Of a DNA stretch of 64,000 nucleotides, positions 22,215 through 33,658 are shown in pieces. How positions within the stretch are numbered: position 1 is the stretch's first letter; each line of letters begins with the position of its first letter. Both the position numbers and the translations under genes were made by a program. The notes below the pieces were generated by a model that saw only the letters and a program-made list of their open reading frames with translations, searched no databases and had not been told where the DNA came from. The DNA is from Macrocybe gigantea (lineage: Eukaryota > Basidiomycota > Agaricomycetes > Agaricales > Callistosporiaceae). Where the stretch lies: NCBI GenBank assembly GCA_011319805.1, contig SJRY01000117.1, positions 52,208-116,207 on the forward strand. The letters are read 5' to 3'.

Positions 22215-22747
22215 TGAGTGCGCCGCGTTGTCGACACTGCTCTATGCACCATTCTCAAAATGGCTGTTTGCGTCCCTGTAGTACGTTTCTGCGTGATGTT
22301 ATTGTCCCCGCACAGTTCTTGACGATCCATGCCTTCCTCTTCGTCGAATTCCCCGAAAACCTCGTCGACAGTCATGATTAGGGCGATGTTTGTCATGTAC
22401 TTGTTAGTAACAATGGCTATATAGCATGCAGACTCATGACAGAGAACGGAACAACGTCCGTGGCTACTCGACAAGGTTGTTTTTTTATGCAAGGAAAACA
22501 TTGGTTCTGTCTCCTCCACAGTCTCCACTCTACATAGGGTCTTACATCATTGTCGCCGCTGCATCGCTAGTGCAGGATACCTTGCACATCGGAGACGTCG
22601 GGGCGCTTCCAAGCTCCACCATAAAATTACACCTTCGACTTCAAACGCACGGCGAGGACATCATAGTACGAAAGATGAGAGCTGACGATTCAGGCCATCA
22701 TAGAATTCACATTTTGAGAGCTCGTTCGTGCTCATGACTGTCGCATA
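22215..22747 (+). repeat. dispersed repeat R1, copy b
   Basis: Shorter, inverted partner of 8765-9520, ending with the same GACTGTCGCATAAA block at 22740-22753. It lies directly between the broken terpene cyclase copy and the muconate cyclase gene. No intact ORF or terminal repeats recognised. Confidence 0.65.
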
Positions 22748-22783
22748 AATGCAGTTGGGAATTAATATTTGACATTTGACATT

Positions 22784-24242
22784 TCAATCCAGCCAAATCG
22801 CATGACTGCCACCCGCCATCCTCTCTTTTCCACGGAGAGGCTGCTCGCCAGGCGCAGGCCAGCCGGTCACAGACTTTACACCACCAGTGTCCCAACCGTC
22901 CCACTCGAGAACTCTCACACCGTTGCCTCCTTCGAGCGCCGCCGCGGAATCGTCATCGTCCGTCAACAGAATCCACACCGCCGCGGAAGGCGTGTCCCCG
23001 AGAGTCGGACCCGACGCACTCTTGGACAACAGATCGATCGCGTTCGCTTTACCGCCGGACGTTGGCGTTTCGTAGCGCTCTTCCCTGTCTGTGAACATGC
23101 CATCCGCGTCCAGAGAGAAGATGCTGAGGAACCCCTTGTCTGCTGTCGTCGAGCCCCGCGTCGTCGTGAACAACGCACGCGGAGCGGGGTGCTCTTCCGC
23201 GGATGGCGCCAAGAGTAGCGTGTCTCCCCTGAAGCTGGTGAGCTCCGCGACATCCGGTGGAAGAAGGGAGCGCGAAGCGACGTGGGACAATGAGTCCGAC
23301 GTTATCGAGTAGGCGTCAACAATGTTGGCTATACACAAGGATGGGGTCAGAAGCGTGGGGCTGAGCCTCGCCCGAAGGAAGCGGGTGTGGCTGTACTGAC
23401 CGTGCTCGGTGACGCAATACAGCACTTTTCCATTCGGATGCACTTTCACGTGCCGTGGGCCGTCGTGCGCATGAGGGCCTCGTGGTGAAGGACAGAGGCG
23501 ATGTGCTTGAGTGTGCCGATGCTGCTGTTGTGGGCATACATCTCAATCGTATTCGTTCCGAGGACCGGGATAAATGCGTGTCCCGTGACAGAGGAAAACT
23601 CGACGCCATGAGAGCCATATCGCTGCAAGTCGGAAAAAAAAAAAAGTCAGAGTGATGTCATAGGGAGGAAAAACCCCAGAGACCAGGGCGACGCGAGTCT
23701 TGTCAGCCTTTTCGAGCTCGTCTTCCGGGACAAACAGAATTTGCTGCAGTTTTGTCCAAAGCCGCCGGTGTTTTTATCCACCAAGTGGACTTCTCCTGTT
23801 GGGCCGCCTGCCGAGTACAGATGCGTGTAAGGCGGTGGGAGAGTGATGTACGAAGAAGTCGCCGCTGGATTGATTGGACGATACCGCGTGAGCTACGCTG
23901 GGAGCAGAGGAACCAGCCACGAAGAGGCGTACTGATGGGCACGGTGTTGATGTGGCTGACTCTCCATGGTGCAGAAAGGGATCTGTCGATCTCCCAACTC
24001 GACAGACTGGGCGGCAGCGCCCAACTAGTCGCGTACACCCTGTCCTTCCTCGGGTTCGTCGCGAGATACTGATGGGGGCCAAATGCGTCGACGGTCTGGA
24101 CCAGCGACAGAGTTCTGTGGAGAGGAGAAAACGCGAGGAGGAATAAAGAAAGTGAGCGGAACGAGCCCGCGAGGAGGAGATGCGTGTACGCGAGTTCCGC
24201 CGTCGCGTTGTATGGCGCAAGAAACGATTGAGCCGGTTCCAT
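22784..24242 (-). CDS. carboxy-cis,cis-muconate cyclase-like beta-propeller
   Basis: Lactonising enzyme of the 3-carboxymuconate branch: it closes 3-carboxy-cis,cis-muconate, the protocatechuate ring-cleavage product, to a lactone. Exons 24242-23933, 23864-23684, 23622-23401 and 23328-22784, about 419 residues once two missing bases are allowed (T run at 23758-23760; near 23470). Seven-bladed-propeller landmarks: THLLLAGSFRSLSLFLLAF, HINTVPI joined to TATSSYITLPPPYTHLYSAG, GPTGEVHLVD, YGSHGVEFS, AHDGPRHVKVHPNGKVLYCV, NIVDAYSI and GSHAIWLD at the end. No signal peptide, so probably cytosolic. It is divergent from the dioxygenase with 238 bp between start codons, which suggests a shared promoter. 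Another lactonase-fold activity is possible. Confidence 0.85.
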
Positions 24243-24480
24243 CGCCTGCGCTAGAGCGATAAGGTTGGGGGGGTGTCTGGAACGTTGAGAATGGCTGAGC
24301 AGGCAGGGACTAGATATGGCCTCGACGGGTAACGCATTTGCGGGGGAGATCAGATAATCCCATGCCACGGATGGAACAACCCCAATCCGGCCGACTCTCT
24401 CGGGTCTTCGCAGGCGCACGACCCTTTCCCATGGCTTAAATACGCCCGAGCCCACGTCTTGCCCGTTCTCCGTCAACAAA
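24243..24480. promoter_or_regulatory. bidirectional promoter, cyclase and dioxygenase
   Basis: 238 bp separate the divergent start codons. A TTAAATA box at about 24436-24442 lies some 40 bp before the dioxygenase ATG, and CT/CA-rich sequence precedes each start. Confidence 0.55.
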
Positions 24481-25905
24481 ATGCGGGCCCTTGACTCCGT
24501 TCTTCTCCTCCTGCCGCTGCTCGCCAGCGTCGCAGCGCACAAGAAACCAAAGACGCCGCAGGAAATCGAAGTCCAGCGCGCGCTCCAAGTCGCTGCATAT
24601 CATGTACGTCACTCCAACGACGCTTGCGGAACGGGCCTGACCTCCGCTCGTCGCAGTGCGCGCCCGCCGTCGCAGAGTTCACCGCCTCCAGGAAGCGCTC
24701 CTGGGCGCAAAAGGTCCTCGCTGGGCGGCCGTCCTTGCCCGCGTACCAGGAGCTCTTCAACTCGGAGGTGTACGAGGACATCGTCGCGAAGCCGAACGAC
24801 CAAGAGTCCTTCCTGAGCTGCGTGTCTGCCAAAGAGACCGAGATCCAGAACAACACCTGCGTCCTCGCTCCCGAAGTCACGGAAGGACCGTATTATCACG
24901 TCGCGGGCCACCCTGTGCGACAGAACATTGCAGAGTATCAGGACGGTTTGCTCTTGGTGAGTGGCCTGTTCCCAGTCTCTGGTTTACCAATGTGTCTTGA
25001 CATGGCGATGTCTAGTTGCTGGACATTGGTGTCATTGACGTAGAGACGTGCAAGCCTCTTCCGAACGTTCTTGTCGACATCTGGCAAGCGAACGCAACCG
25101 GCCACTATGCCGGTACGTCCCCCCTCCTTTTCCCGGAGAGCATGTCTCGTCGTTCTCAAACTTTTACCCAGGTCACCCCGTTCCCCGTCCCGAGCTCATC
25201 AACGAGCAGCCTCAGGTCGGTGGCAAGCGAGCCGGTCTTCTCAGCGCATTCCCTCGCTCCTTCCCGGAAGAAACGTTCTTGAGAGGCGCATGGCCGACCG
25301 ACGAGAACGGCGTCGCCCAGTTCACGAGTGAGCTCTCCTCTGCCTGCCCATCATCGCTTGCCCGGCTTCAGCCCCTATTGATACGGCCGCTCACCAGCCA
25401 TCTTCCCTGGATACTACACCGGACGCGCGACGCACGTTCACACCAAGGTCTACCCCTCCTGGACCGTCCTTCCCAACGGAACGTTCACATCGGACCACCT
25501 CGCCCACGTCGGACAGTTCTTTTTCGACGACGACATCAACATCCGCGTTGACAACGTGCGTGTTGCTCTTTTTATGCTTCAACATCAGAATGCAATGACC
25601 GATTCCTTTCGTTCACATAGATGCACCCTTACACCGAGAACCCCATCCGACACACCCGCGGACGCACACGCAACTGGCGAGACAGCTTGAACATCTTCGA
25701 GGACAGCCACGGCCCGGAGGGCAAGTACAACCCCGTGTTCAAGCTCGAGCTCCTCGGTGGAGTCATTTCACAGGGCCTGATTGGCTACATCACTATGGTA
25801 AACCATTCTCTCTTTTTTTTTTCCTCCGAAGTTTGGATGTTGATCCTATACTGCTATCAGGGCGTCAATGCTAGCGCGTCTTACGACAATTGGTGGAAGG
25901 GCTAA
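24481..25905 (+). CDS. secreted intradiol ring-cleavage dioxygenase
   Basis: Non-haem Fe(III) dioxygenase that opens catechol-type rings between the two hydroxyls. Seven exons (24481-24603, 24657-24956, 25016-25112, 25172-25327, 25398-25555, 25621-25797, 25861-25905) join cleanly to 351 residues. MRALDSVLLLLPLLASVAAH is a signal peptide, so this is the secreted fungal type, not the cytosolic protocatechuate dioxygenase. Iron ligands are visible: Tyr in EGPYYHVAGHPVRQN, Tyr in FPGYYTGRATHVHTKVY and the two His of THVH. Other landmarks are VIDVETCKPLPNVLVDIWQA and WPTDENGVAQFT. No frame errors. Context suggests a role in aromatic breakdown; natural substrate unknown. Confidence 0.92.
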
Positions 25906-26333
25906 GAAATGATGAACATTAAGCGTAAAATAAATGTATGCAGGCACGTGTGTAGGGAAATACAGCGGATCCGTTTCTAAATGCTTTCCTTGTATCGACG
26001 AATTGTACAAAACGGGCTTTGATAACACTGTCGGCATTAAAGAATTCCTGCGTAAATGGTGCGGTACAGACCGTCGACTGCCGCTAAGCCACCAGCCTAA
26101 ACGGTCGTCCGCTCCAATCGCCCAAGCCACAAGCGCTGAGCTTTGATCCTGACGTCTTTGACACTTCGTAGAGTCGTCACTCGGGACGATCATGCTTCGG
26201 GCTCTCGCCACCACCATCGCAGGCTGCGGAGCCAAGATCTGCTAGGCGAAGGAGGACACGTGAAGTAGGTGTCATCTCTGTTGCCCACCGGTTGAGCGCC
26301 CTTTGCGAACAACGCCATGATCAACATGAGCAC
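25906..26333. other. intergenic between convergent genes, no gene seen
   Basis: 3' flanks of the dioxygenase (+) and the cyclin-like gene (-). No coding stretch recognised. Confidence 0.5.
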
Positions 26334-27124
26334 CTACAAGTCGTAGACGTATCGGGTCCCTCGAGGCGATTCGCAGGGCGAGCCGCATTTGTGGCTGATG
26401 CCATGAGCGTCGTTCCTCCGGGCAAAAGGGTGCCGGAAGGACAGCGCGATCGGTGGCAAAGATGCTTCTCTGGCGCTCATGAGCGTGGCAGGCTTGAGGA
26501 GAGGAACCTCATCTGACGTCAAGCGGCACCTTTTGATGTACGGCCTGACCTCCCTGAACACGTCCTCTCGGTGACCTCGAGGTCATAGTCGAGAGATTCA
26601 AAGGCGAGACGCTCCATGAGGTTGAGAGAGAATAAAGAAGAGCACCGCGCCCAGTCCGCGTTGCGCAACGAAAACTCTTGGGTGTATTTGACGCAAGCAC
26701 GAGCGAGATCAAGAACACTCTGTGCCTCGTGGAACGTCCTCCTAAGGTTAAAATTGCTTAACCAGAATTAGCTAACGAGTGAAAAAAAAATGCACCTGCG
26801 AGACCAGCAGCCGAGGCACTCAGCCGCTCAATGTATACGAGGGCAACAAGCAACGTCGCCACAGTGACCCGGCCGCGTCGCACCACGCACTTGACGAACG
26901 CCGGCAGCGCTACGCACGGTTCAGCGAGCGAGTTCTCAAAGTCGATCTTGACGGCGTTCACGACGCGGAAAATTGTGAAGCGGATCAGATCGCTCGGTAC
27001 ATCTTTGCCCCTTGCCGTACACGGGTTAAAGACCACAGCATGAAAAAAGCCATCTCTTTCAAACATATTAAAGGAGTAGCGGGTCTGTGGCACTGCGACT
27101 GGCTTCACGGACAAATGACGTCAT
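26334..27124 (-). CDS. cyclin N-terminal-domain protein (PCL/Pho80-like)
   Basis: Regulatory partner of a cyclin-dependent kinase. The cyclin box reads SDLIRFTIFRVVNAVKIDF, LPAFVKCVVRRGRVTVATLL, VALVYIERL, then across an intron RHRVFLISLVLASKYTQEF, SLRNADWARCSSLFSLNLM and ERLAFESLDYDLEVTE, followed by EDVFREVRPYIKRC. Two single-base gaps are needed, in an A run near 26697 and near 26565. The start is uncertain: ATG at 27124 opens MTSFVREASRS but an unresolved junction separates it from the cyclin box. The C-terminal tail is short and polar. Whether it serves the cell cycle or phosphate signalling cannot be told. Confidence 0.65.
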
Positions 27125-27257
27125 AAAGCCAACAATGATTCAATCGCGTCTGTGCCCACAATAACTCATTAAAATTGTATTTTTTTCTTCGATGCAGCCT
27201 ATTGGTTGCAGGCCGAGAAGAGGTTACTGCCACTGCCGACCATAGAATCGATATCTA

Positions 27258-29276
27258 GGAGGTGAGGTTAGCCAAGGCATCGAGGTTGACGTTGAGGGGG
27301 GAATTCTTCAACATACAAGAAAAGAAATTATCAACAGGAACCATATCAAGAATGCCAAGTGGCGTTGAAGTCTCCATCGGCTGTCCGCCCCAGAGGACGC
27401 GGACAAGTGCTGGACGTCGCGAAGGCCGCCCTTACTATACAGCTCGAAAACGACCTGCAAGAGAAATGATGTCAGATCTAAGTGTGTGGGGAAGATTTGA
27501 AGAGCACATCGGACCGCACCTCTGAACCCATCCCTGGCCAGACCATCTGGCTAACTTGAAGGAACCCTAGCACAGGAGAAATGGATCCATCATGGGCGAT
27601 CTATGGCGGGATTGCATCAGCAGTAGAAGCTTGTCCAAGTGATTTTCCAGACTGACATTATGCACATATTGCAGCTGAGGAATGCCATGAATCAATATGA
27701 CATTCTCGAGATCGAGCAAAGATGAAGTCGTTACTTTTGATTTTCCATTAATCTTGTCCTGCATGTGGCCTTTGAGCTCGAGGAACCAAGCGCCATATTT
27801 CAAGGCCACGTAGTTGGCGGAATCCGGATGATCACGGTACTGGTACGAATATTCCCAGTTGCCGAGACGATATACAGTGTTTGCCTAGATATCAAGTCAG
27901 CCCCAGACCTATACGGAATCTGTTGGACTAACCAAATCCTGAGAGACACAGGACGATGTATCATTGAGGTTGCAGGGAAGCGATTTTCCGTGACATTGCT
28001 TTGCGCTCATATTGTCGTAATAGCTGGAATCGTACTGTAAGCAATCCAAAGTGCGAGAGCGGTGATGACAGCGTGACTGACTGGTCGAAAGAGCTATGCC
28101 ATCCGGCAGAATCTGGATTCTCGATGCCAGAGATGGAATCCAGCTTGGCGTAGATACCCGCGGCATCAGTAAGATGGTCCTTCCACTGCTGCGAGTTGGT
28201 GATGCCAGACCTCAGATTGTTCGCTCTGTTGCAAGGGTACGTCGGCTCGAGCGAGTCAAAAGATGAAGATTGGATGTGGACTTGAGCGTTGGGCGAATCA
28301 GGGAACAGGCCACGAACGATGCCGCTGGCTACCTGTGAAGTAATAACATTGTTGGTGACGCCTACACGGCATTATGTTATGCCGGAATTCCTGAGAGGTC
28401 GGGTCTTGGACATACGAATCTGAGCCAACGACGGATCGAGCTTATTTTTCAAGCCGAGGCGGCGCGAATACACATCATGAAGGTCCTATAGATTGCTTAG
28501 CACGAGAACATTGACGCATCATAACTGGGCAGCTTACAGCGCCATGAGTGATAGAATCCTCCAGGCCTTGATCGGTTATCTGGGGAAACATGCACCTTGG
28601 AAAAGGACATCAGTCATCGAGTACCATGGACAGAGTCAGTCGACACACGTGCTGCCTACGAATCCAGGACCAACGGTTTTGGTCCAGGGGTTCAGAAGAT
28701 TGGTGGAGGCTTGCCACTTTAAACAAGGCAAAATTGGCAAGTCGTCAGACAGATGCCATGAAAGTCATTCGTACTTGAATTTCTGCGGCCTGAGAACCTG
28801 GTCCTTTTTCTCTGTTTAATTTCATTGTCAGAGAATATCGTTAGGGAGTCGGAATGAACAACGCACGTCTTTAGACCATACACAGGACCCTGTCCATCGC
28901 AGCTCCAAGACACCCCCTCTTTAAAGAACGTGTTAGAGCCGTACGGCGTGCGCTTGTATGCCTGTGGATGACCTCGACGTATTCCAGAGTGAAATCCTTG
29001 GATGGCGTCCTACACGAATGAGTCCCTGGCAGACATCTGGGGAAAGAGCACCCACTCGTACTCCCGGGCGCGAACATGAGGCATGTTGCACCAGTTGTAG
29101 ATGCCATAGTCTTTGTCGGGCGTGTTCGACGACGTGAAAATTCCTGGAGCGCCCGAGCCTTGGAGAACAAACGTCAAGTTGTTGATGTTGCTCGCTTTCG
29201 GTGGGTAGTAGACCACTTCTGCGCGAACGACGGCGGAAAGGGATAACGCGAAGTAGAAAGCAGCGATAGCACCCAT
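27258..29276 (-). CDS. histidine acid phosphatase family, secreted
   Basis: Secreted phosphomonoesterase of the branch-2 histidine phosphatase superfamily, which includes acid phosphatases and phytases. ATG at 29276 gives a signal peptide (IAAFYFALSLSAVVRA). Landmarks in order: LTFVLQGSGAPGIFTSS, YGIYNWCNMPHVRAREY, then IHRHYKRTPYGSNTFFKE carrying the RH-x-x-R-x-P-like catalytic motif, EGVSWSCDGQGPVYGLK, QITDQGLEDS, DLHDVYSRRLGL, QIRMS, SSSFDSLEPTYPC, SYYDNMSAKQCHGKSLPC, KYGAWFLELKGHM, IAHDGSISPVLGFL with the HD proton donor, and a tail TSTPLGILDMVPVDNFF. Many short introns. One base is missing near 28958 inside the RHYKR codons. Divergent from the PLC-like gene. Confidence 0.8.
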
Positions 29277-29906
29277 AGAAGTCCGGCGACGAAGCTCGTA
29301 CGGCCTCAGCGACAGATAAAAGTCTTTTCTTTGCATATGTACCTCCCCAACTTCCCAGACACGTGTCCCGAGCGAAAGAGTGCTCATGTTGTTGGTCGGG
29401 GTGATCTGAGGACCTTCCATTCAGATTTCTGTTGTTCTCATGCCATGGTGGAACGTGCGTCGGCGGTGAGCGTCTCGGAGTGAGATATAATCCCCATAGG
29501 GTAATTCGGGTCGTCGTCTGCGTTCATGTCGCCGAGAAGAGCTTGAGTAGGACGATGTTTGCGACAAAGTGATAACGGCCGTCGCTCAGTTATACGCAGG
29601 CTGCCGCATTCTTCTTTCCTATACTCTAAGCACCGCACATTCGGAACCTTGAGCGCAACGCCAAACAAGTCTCATTTATGACAATCTTCATCTGGTATAC
29701 CAAAGCTGACCACTGAACGACACGACGATGCAAATCTGGCAGCATTTCTCTTCATTTTCAACGTTCCATGCTCATGTTAACGTTGAGGAGAACTTGGACA
29801 TCGAATGAACCCGTACCATATGCGTTCCCGTGCGTGCAGACATATAAATGGCTTCGTACGATCCAGGGATGGGTTCTTGCCCCTTTTTTGCCTGCTCTGA
29901 CCAGAG
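29277..29906. promoter_or_regulatory. divergent promoter, phosphatase and PLC-like genes
   Basis: 630 bp between start codons. A CATATAAAT box lies at 29841-29849, about 60 bp before the PLC-like ATG. No other gene seen. Confidence 0.5.
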
Positions 29907-31519
29907 ATGTTGAGTAAAAGCCTCCTTGCCACCCTCCTCAGTTCGTCTGGCTTGCTCTCCGCGGCTTCGCCGATCAAAGGTCAGACCGCTCTCGCGCAGG
30001 CTGCCCTCGGCGAAATCTTGTATCGTGGAGCACCCATTCTTGGTGAGTCGAGTTTTGTCGTACTCCTCCCCACATTTATAGACTCTTCGCGATCAGGTTT
30101 TGATGAGGGCTGTAACAAAAGGCCAAGACATGCGACTGGATGGCCAAGGTCCCGGACAACACGCGACTCGTACACATGAACCTCCCAGGAACCCATGACA
30201 CTGCAACCTGTACGTCCATCCTCATTCGCGCAACTCTGCCTCTCAGCAACAGCTCTCGCCCAGGGAATTACTCCGATGCTACACAGGCCTCTCTCCTCCG
30301 CTATACGGGAAGGTAAGTGCCATATCCTCCGAATTGGCGGACTTGGGACTAACAAAGCCTCCTGTTTCTGAACTTGAAGCATCCCTCCGGCAAGCATGTT
30401 CCGCTGCCAGGAACACTCTATCCTCCAGAGCTTGAACGAAGGAATTCGCATCTTTGATCTTCGCTTTGCTTACAATCCGGGCAATGACACCATCGGTTTC
30501 CACCACGGTATGCACTAATTTGTTTGCACTCTGTATCGCGCTCACTTTCTGTCGTTTTGCCAGCTCAGGCCCTTCTGGCGCCTACAACGCGTCTGGAGGA
30601 CGTGCTCTTCGGCCTCTACTCCTGGCTCGACAAGCACCCTACAGAAGCTGTCCTCGTCTCCATGAACCACGAAGGCAACACCGGCACGCCCAACGATGCC
30701 GCGCTCTACGAGCGCCTTTACGACATCTTCAACGCTGACTTTGCGAAGAGATACTGGGTCCAAGCCAATGGAACGGTCTGTGTCCTGCAGTGTTTTTATT
30801 TCGTCGATCCAGGACTTCAGTGCTTAATTGTTTATGTAGCTCGGAACGTTGGGACAAGCGCGTGGCAAGCTGACCCTCATCCAGCGCTTCTCATACGACC
30901 TCCTTCCTCCCACGTCCATGAACCGCATTGGCATCCATCTCGGCGCTGACCAATGGACTGACAATGGACCCGACATCAAGATCGTGTACAACCAAGAAAA
31001 GAACCAAGTCGCATATATCGAGGTCTGAGCTCTCTAAGCGGCATTCGACTACCCGAGGTGGGCTGACCCGCAGAGATAGGACTATTACTATATGGACAAG
31101 CTCCCCCTGAATGCTACTATTGCAGCCAATGTTGAACTCAAGTACAACACGACGGTCGCACATCTCGAGCAAGCCGTCTCTTTCAACCCAGACCAGCTGT
31201 ACATCAGCTTTGCCAGTGCATCGCATAACGATGCCAGTCCGACTGTCTCGCCTCGGGTCAGTGCAAGCGTTTGCCATTCTTCCGAGCACTGTGCTGAACA
31301 TTGCTCCCATCTTTGTAGACCATGGCCCTTGGAGTTGACAATACTCTGGGCGTCAATCAAAAATTGCTTCCTTGGTTGCAAGCACACAAGGGCAAGAGAT
31401 TTGGCATTATAAGTACGTTTTGACAATCACCCTTCTGGTAAAGCCTTCAAATAACGCAATCAGTGTTCGACTTCTACGATGGTGTTCAAGGTCTAATCGA
31501 AGCCGCTATTGGTCTTTGA
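29907..31519 (+). CDS. secreted PI-PLC X-domain protein
   Basis: Phosphatidylinositol-specific phospholipase C-like TIM barrel. Signal peptide MLSKSLLATLLSSSGLLSAA. Family landmarks: CDWMAKVPDNTRLVHMNL, PGTHDTATWNYSDATQ with the first catalytic His, RCQEHSILQSLNEGIRIFDL, NDTIGFHHAQALL with the second His region, LEDVLFGLYSWLDKHPTEAV, MNHEGNT, RGKLTLIQRFSYD, MNRIGIHLGADQWTDNG, QVAYIEDYYY and FGIIMFDFYDG near the end. About nine exons. One base is needed near 30125 (AA to AAA) to join the N-terminus. This small single-domain class resembles bacterial-type PLCs and may release inositol phosphates or glycans outside the cell. Confidence 0.85.
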
Positions 31520-31596
31520 TTGCGGGCGTCCTCTAATACTTTAAGGTGCTGAAGCGAATCATACCCAGATTCTAAAGAGTAAATTGAAATGCGCTG

Positions 31597-32819
31597 TTAA
31601 ATTTGTATGTCTTTGAGCTTGTAGCGCTCGTCTTGAATATGCCACCATTTGCAGAGACGTCCGGAAATGAGCAGACCTGAAGTCGTGAAACAGGACAAAG
31701 GGCGTACGCGTATCCAATTTCGAACGCACGCCATATATCAGCGACACGAGGATTTTGACCGACGACGGTGCGGATGGTCTGCAGAGAAGCGGATAGCTCA
31801 CCCTCGAGCTCCACGATAACATCCAAAGCTGATTTGGTCTCCACGAACGCCCGATTGTGCACATAATTCACTGTCTCTCCGGCAAGCTCTTCCTTGTGGA
31901 ATCTAGGAATGTGTGAGCTACATGCGGTGGTATCATCTCGAATCTGGACGCCTAGAAGCTCACGACAGCAGATCGTTCGTGCCGGCTATCCAAAAGTTCA
32001 TGTCTGACATCGCCTGAATGTACTCCTCCGTACGGACGCCCGTCGACTTGGGGAAGCACATGTGCGCATAGGCCCAAGCAACGCCCGTCAGGTTGCGCAT
32101 GAACCATGGGAAGTTCTTCACGTCCGTCCTAAGCTTGCAGGACTCGCCCACTTCTTGTTCAAGGCAATTCCCGGTGATGAAATCAAGGGTCGAAGAGACG
32201 ATGGTGTTTGCGGCAAGGGGGCTGTAGTGGTGGTATGTCGAGCATAGGAGGTCTGCAAGCACGGATAAGACAGGGTCTAGCTGGGGAAGGGCACGCAGGA
32301 ACCGCTCTTCGAACGCAAGACAAGGCGCCTTGTCTCTCGAAATCATGTCGTCGACGTAGATGCAGTACCTGAAATGAGTGAAGCTAAGCTTCTAGGACCA
32401 GTGCACACAGTGCTGGATGCTATACCAAGTATAAAGCGCAACGCATTTTCGTTCTTAGAATGACGAATTACAATACGCGAGGTACGGAGATTCATATGTG
32501 AACCACGCCGCTTGAACTAGAAACCAGCCGCTCACCTCAGCAAGACCAGCAGAGCAGTGGAGCGTTGCTTCGAGTTGAGGAAAGCTATTTGCGCGCGTGC
32601 ATCTCGGCGCGCATGTCTTCTTCCAGAGCGGTATTCAAGGCCTGAGTTTGGGGTCGTACAAGCTGAATGTTGCGCAAAAACTGCTCGATGACGGCAATGT
32701 CGCATCCTGGGTGGTGTAAGCCAATTAAAGCATAGCACATCAGACACAGCGCTGGTGCAAGTAGTAAATGATGTACCTGTTGCGGCTTGACGAGCGGTGT
32801 GAGCGGTGTCCTGAGCCAT
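31597..32819 (-). CDS. terpene cyclase, trichodiene synthase family
   Basis: Class I sesquiterpene cyclase that ionises farnesyl diphosphate. Exons read: 32819-32777 (MAQDTAHTARQAAT), 32706-32536 (CDIAVIEQFLRNIQ, NTALEEDMRAEMHAR), 32368-31964 and 31902 onward to about 31597. The Asp-rich motif is YVDDMISRD; the NSE/DTE-type motif is NDLLSFHKEELAGETVNY with N, S and E in register. Further landmarks are FPWFMRNLTGVAWAYA and IGYA, ending ERYKLKDIQI. Between 32536 and 32368 the exons are hard to fix; CVALYTW joined to YCIYVDD is supported, but the introns before it would be very short. Two single-base gaps occur near 32584-32596 when compared with the broken copy at 21066-22012. It shares its upstream region with TRM44. 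Confidence 0.8.
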
Positions 32820-33658
32820 CGTGAGTGCTTTGCTGAAACAAAAGGTTTAAGCTTGAGAACGGGGAGACGAGGCATAATCTTCTGGTTTATATCTTTAAAC
32901 TGTGTTGCTAGTTCATAATCGAATGAGCATGGCCGTCCGACTTGCAAGCTCGATCTGCAAATCTGCGTGGCGATGCCTGCCGCGAACAGAACAAAGTTTG
33001 CTCAAAGCATTACGTCAATTTTCGGATACGTCGAAAAATTTTCGTCCGCTCGCTGCAGCACATGCACATGTACTGTACAAGTCTACGTCGTCCCCGGCTT
33101 AACGTGTATTGAACCGGTACGCCAACGAGGATTCGGCATGAAGATGGTAATGAGTGCCGGTGACGGGGTATAGAGCAACGTGCTCTGCATTTCGCAAGTC
33201 ATATCTTCAGCGGGTTTTTGGTAAGTGAAGCCGGTTGGTTACATGCGAGCCGAAGTGAAATCGGAGGTAAGCTAAACCTTTGGCTGTTCAAACGAGCTAA
33301 CCGGAGGCCCTACAAGGACCACGAGTGTTGTTCAGAGAAGAACTGCTGATAAGGGTCCCTGAATCAGATCTCGAAGACGAGCCAGAAGTCTTGTGATGAA
33401 AGTGCAGCAGCCTGAAAATAAGTTGTGTTGTTTTTGGAAAACTTGAATTTTATCCAAGCTTGTTCTATGTATGTTGTTCATGATACAGGATGGACTGGTC
33501 ATCCGCTCCTTGGGGATGTATTGGGAATTTCGGCTCCTCATGTTCTCCGAAATTTCACCGGGGCGCCTAGATAACAAGTACACAAGCCATCAAATGGGAG
33601 AACGGGCAGGAAGGGATGCCTTTGCGCAGGCACGGAGGCCATTACATAAGCGTTGTAA
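32820..33658. promoter_or_regulatory. divergent promoter, terpene cyclase and TRM44
   Basis: 839 bp between the start codons. A GATATAAAC-like box on the minus strand lies near 32887-32895, about 70 bp before the cyclase ATG. This interval is exactly what the 20.4-22 kb partial copy lacks. Confidence 0.5.

Noticed and set aside
23703..24542. 279-codon ORF on the minus strand as a single protein
   Set aside because: Only its middle matches the cyclase; the rest runs through an intron and past a missing base. The spliced four-exon model fits the family.
31597..32819. Calling the terpene cyclase at 31.6-32.8 kb a pseudogene because of frame shifts
   Set aside because: The gaps are of the same single-base type as in TPI, and motifs and donors are intact, unlike in the 21-22 kb copy.
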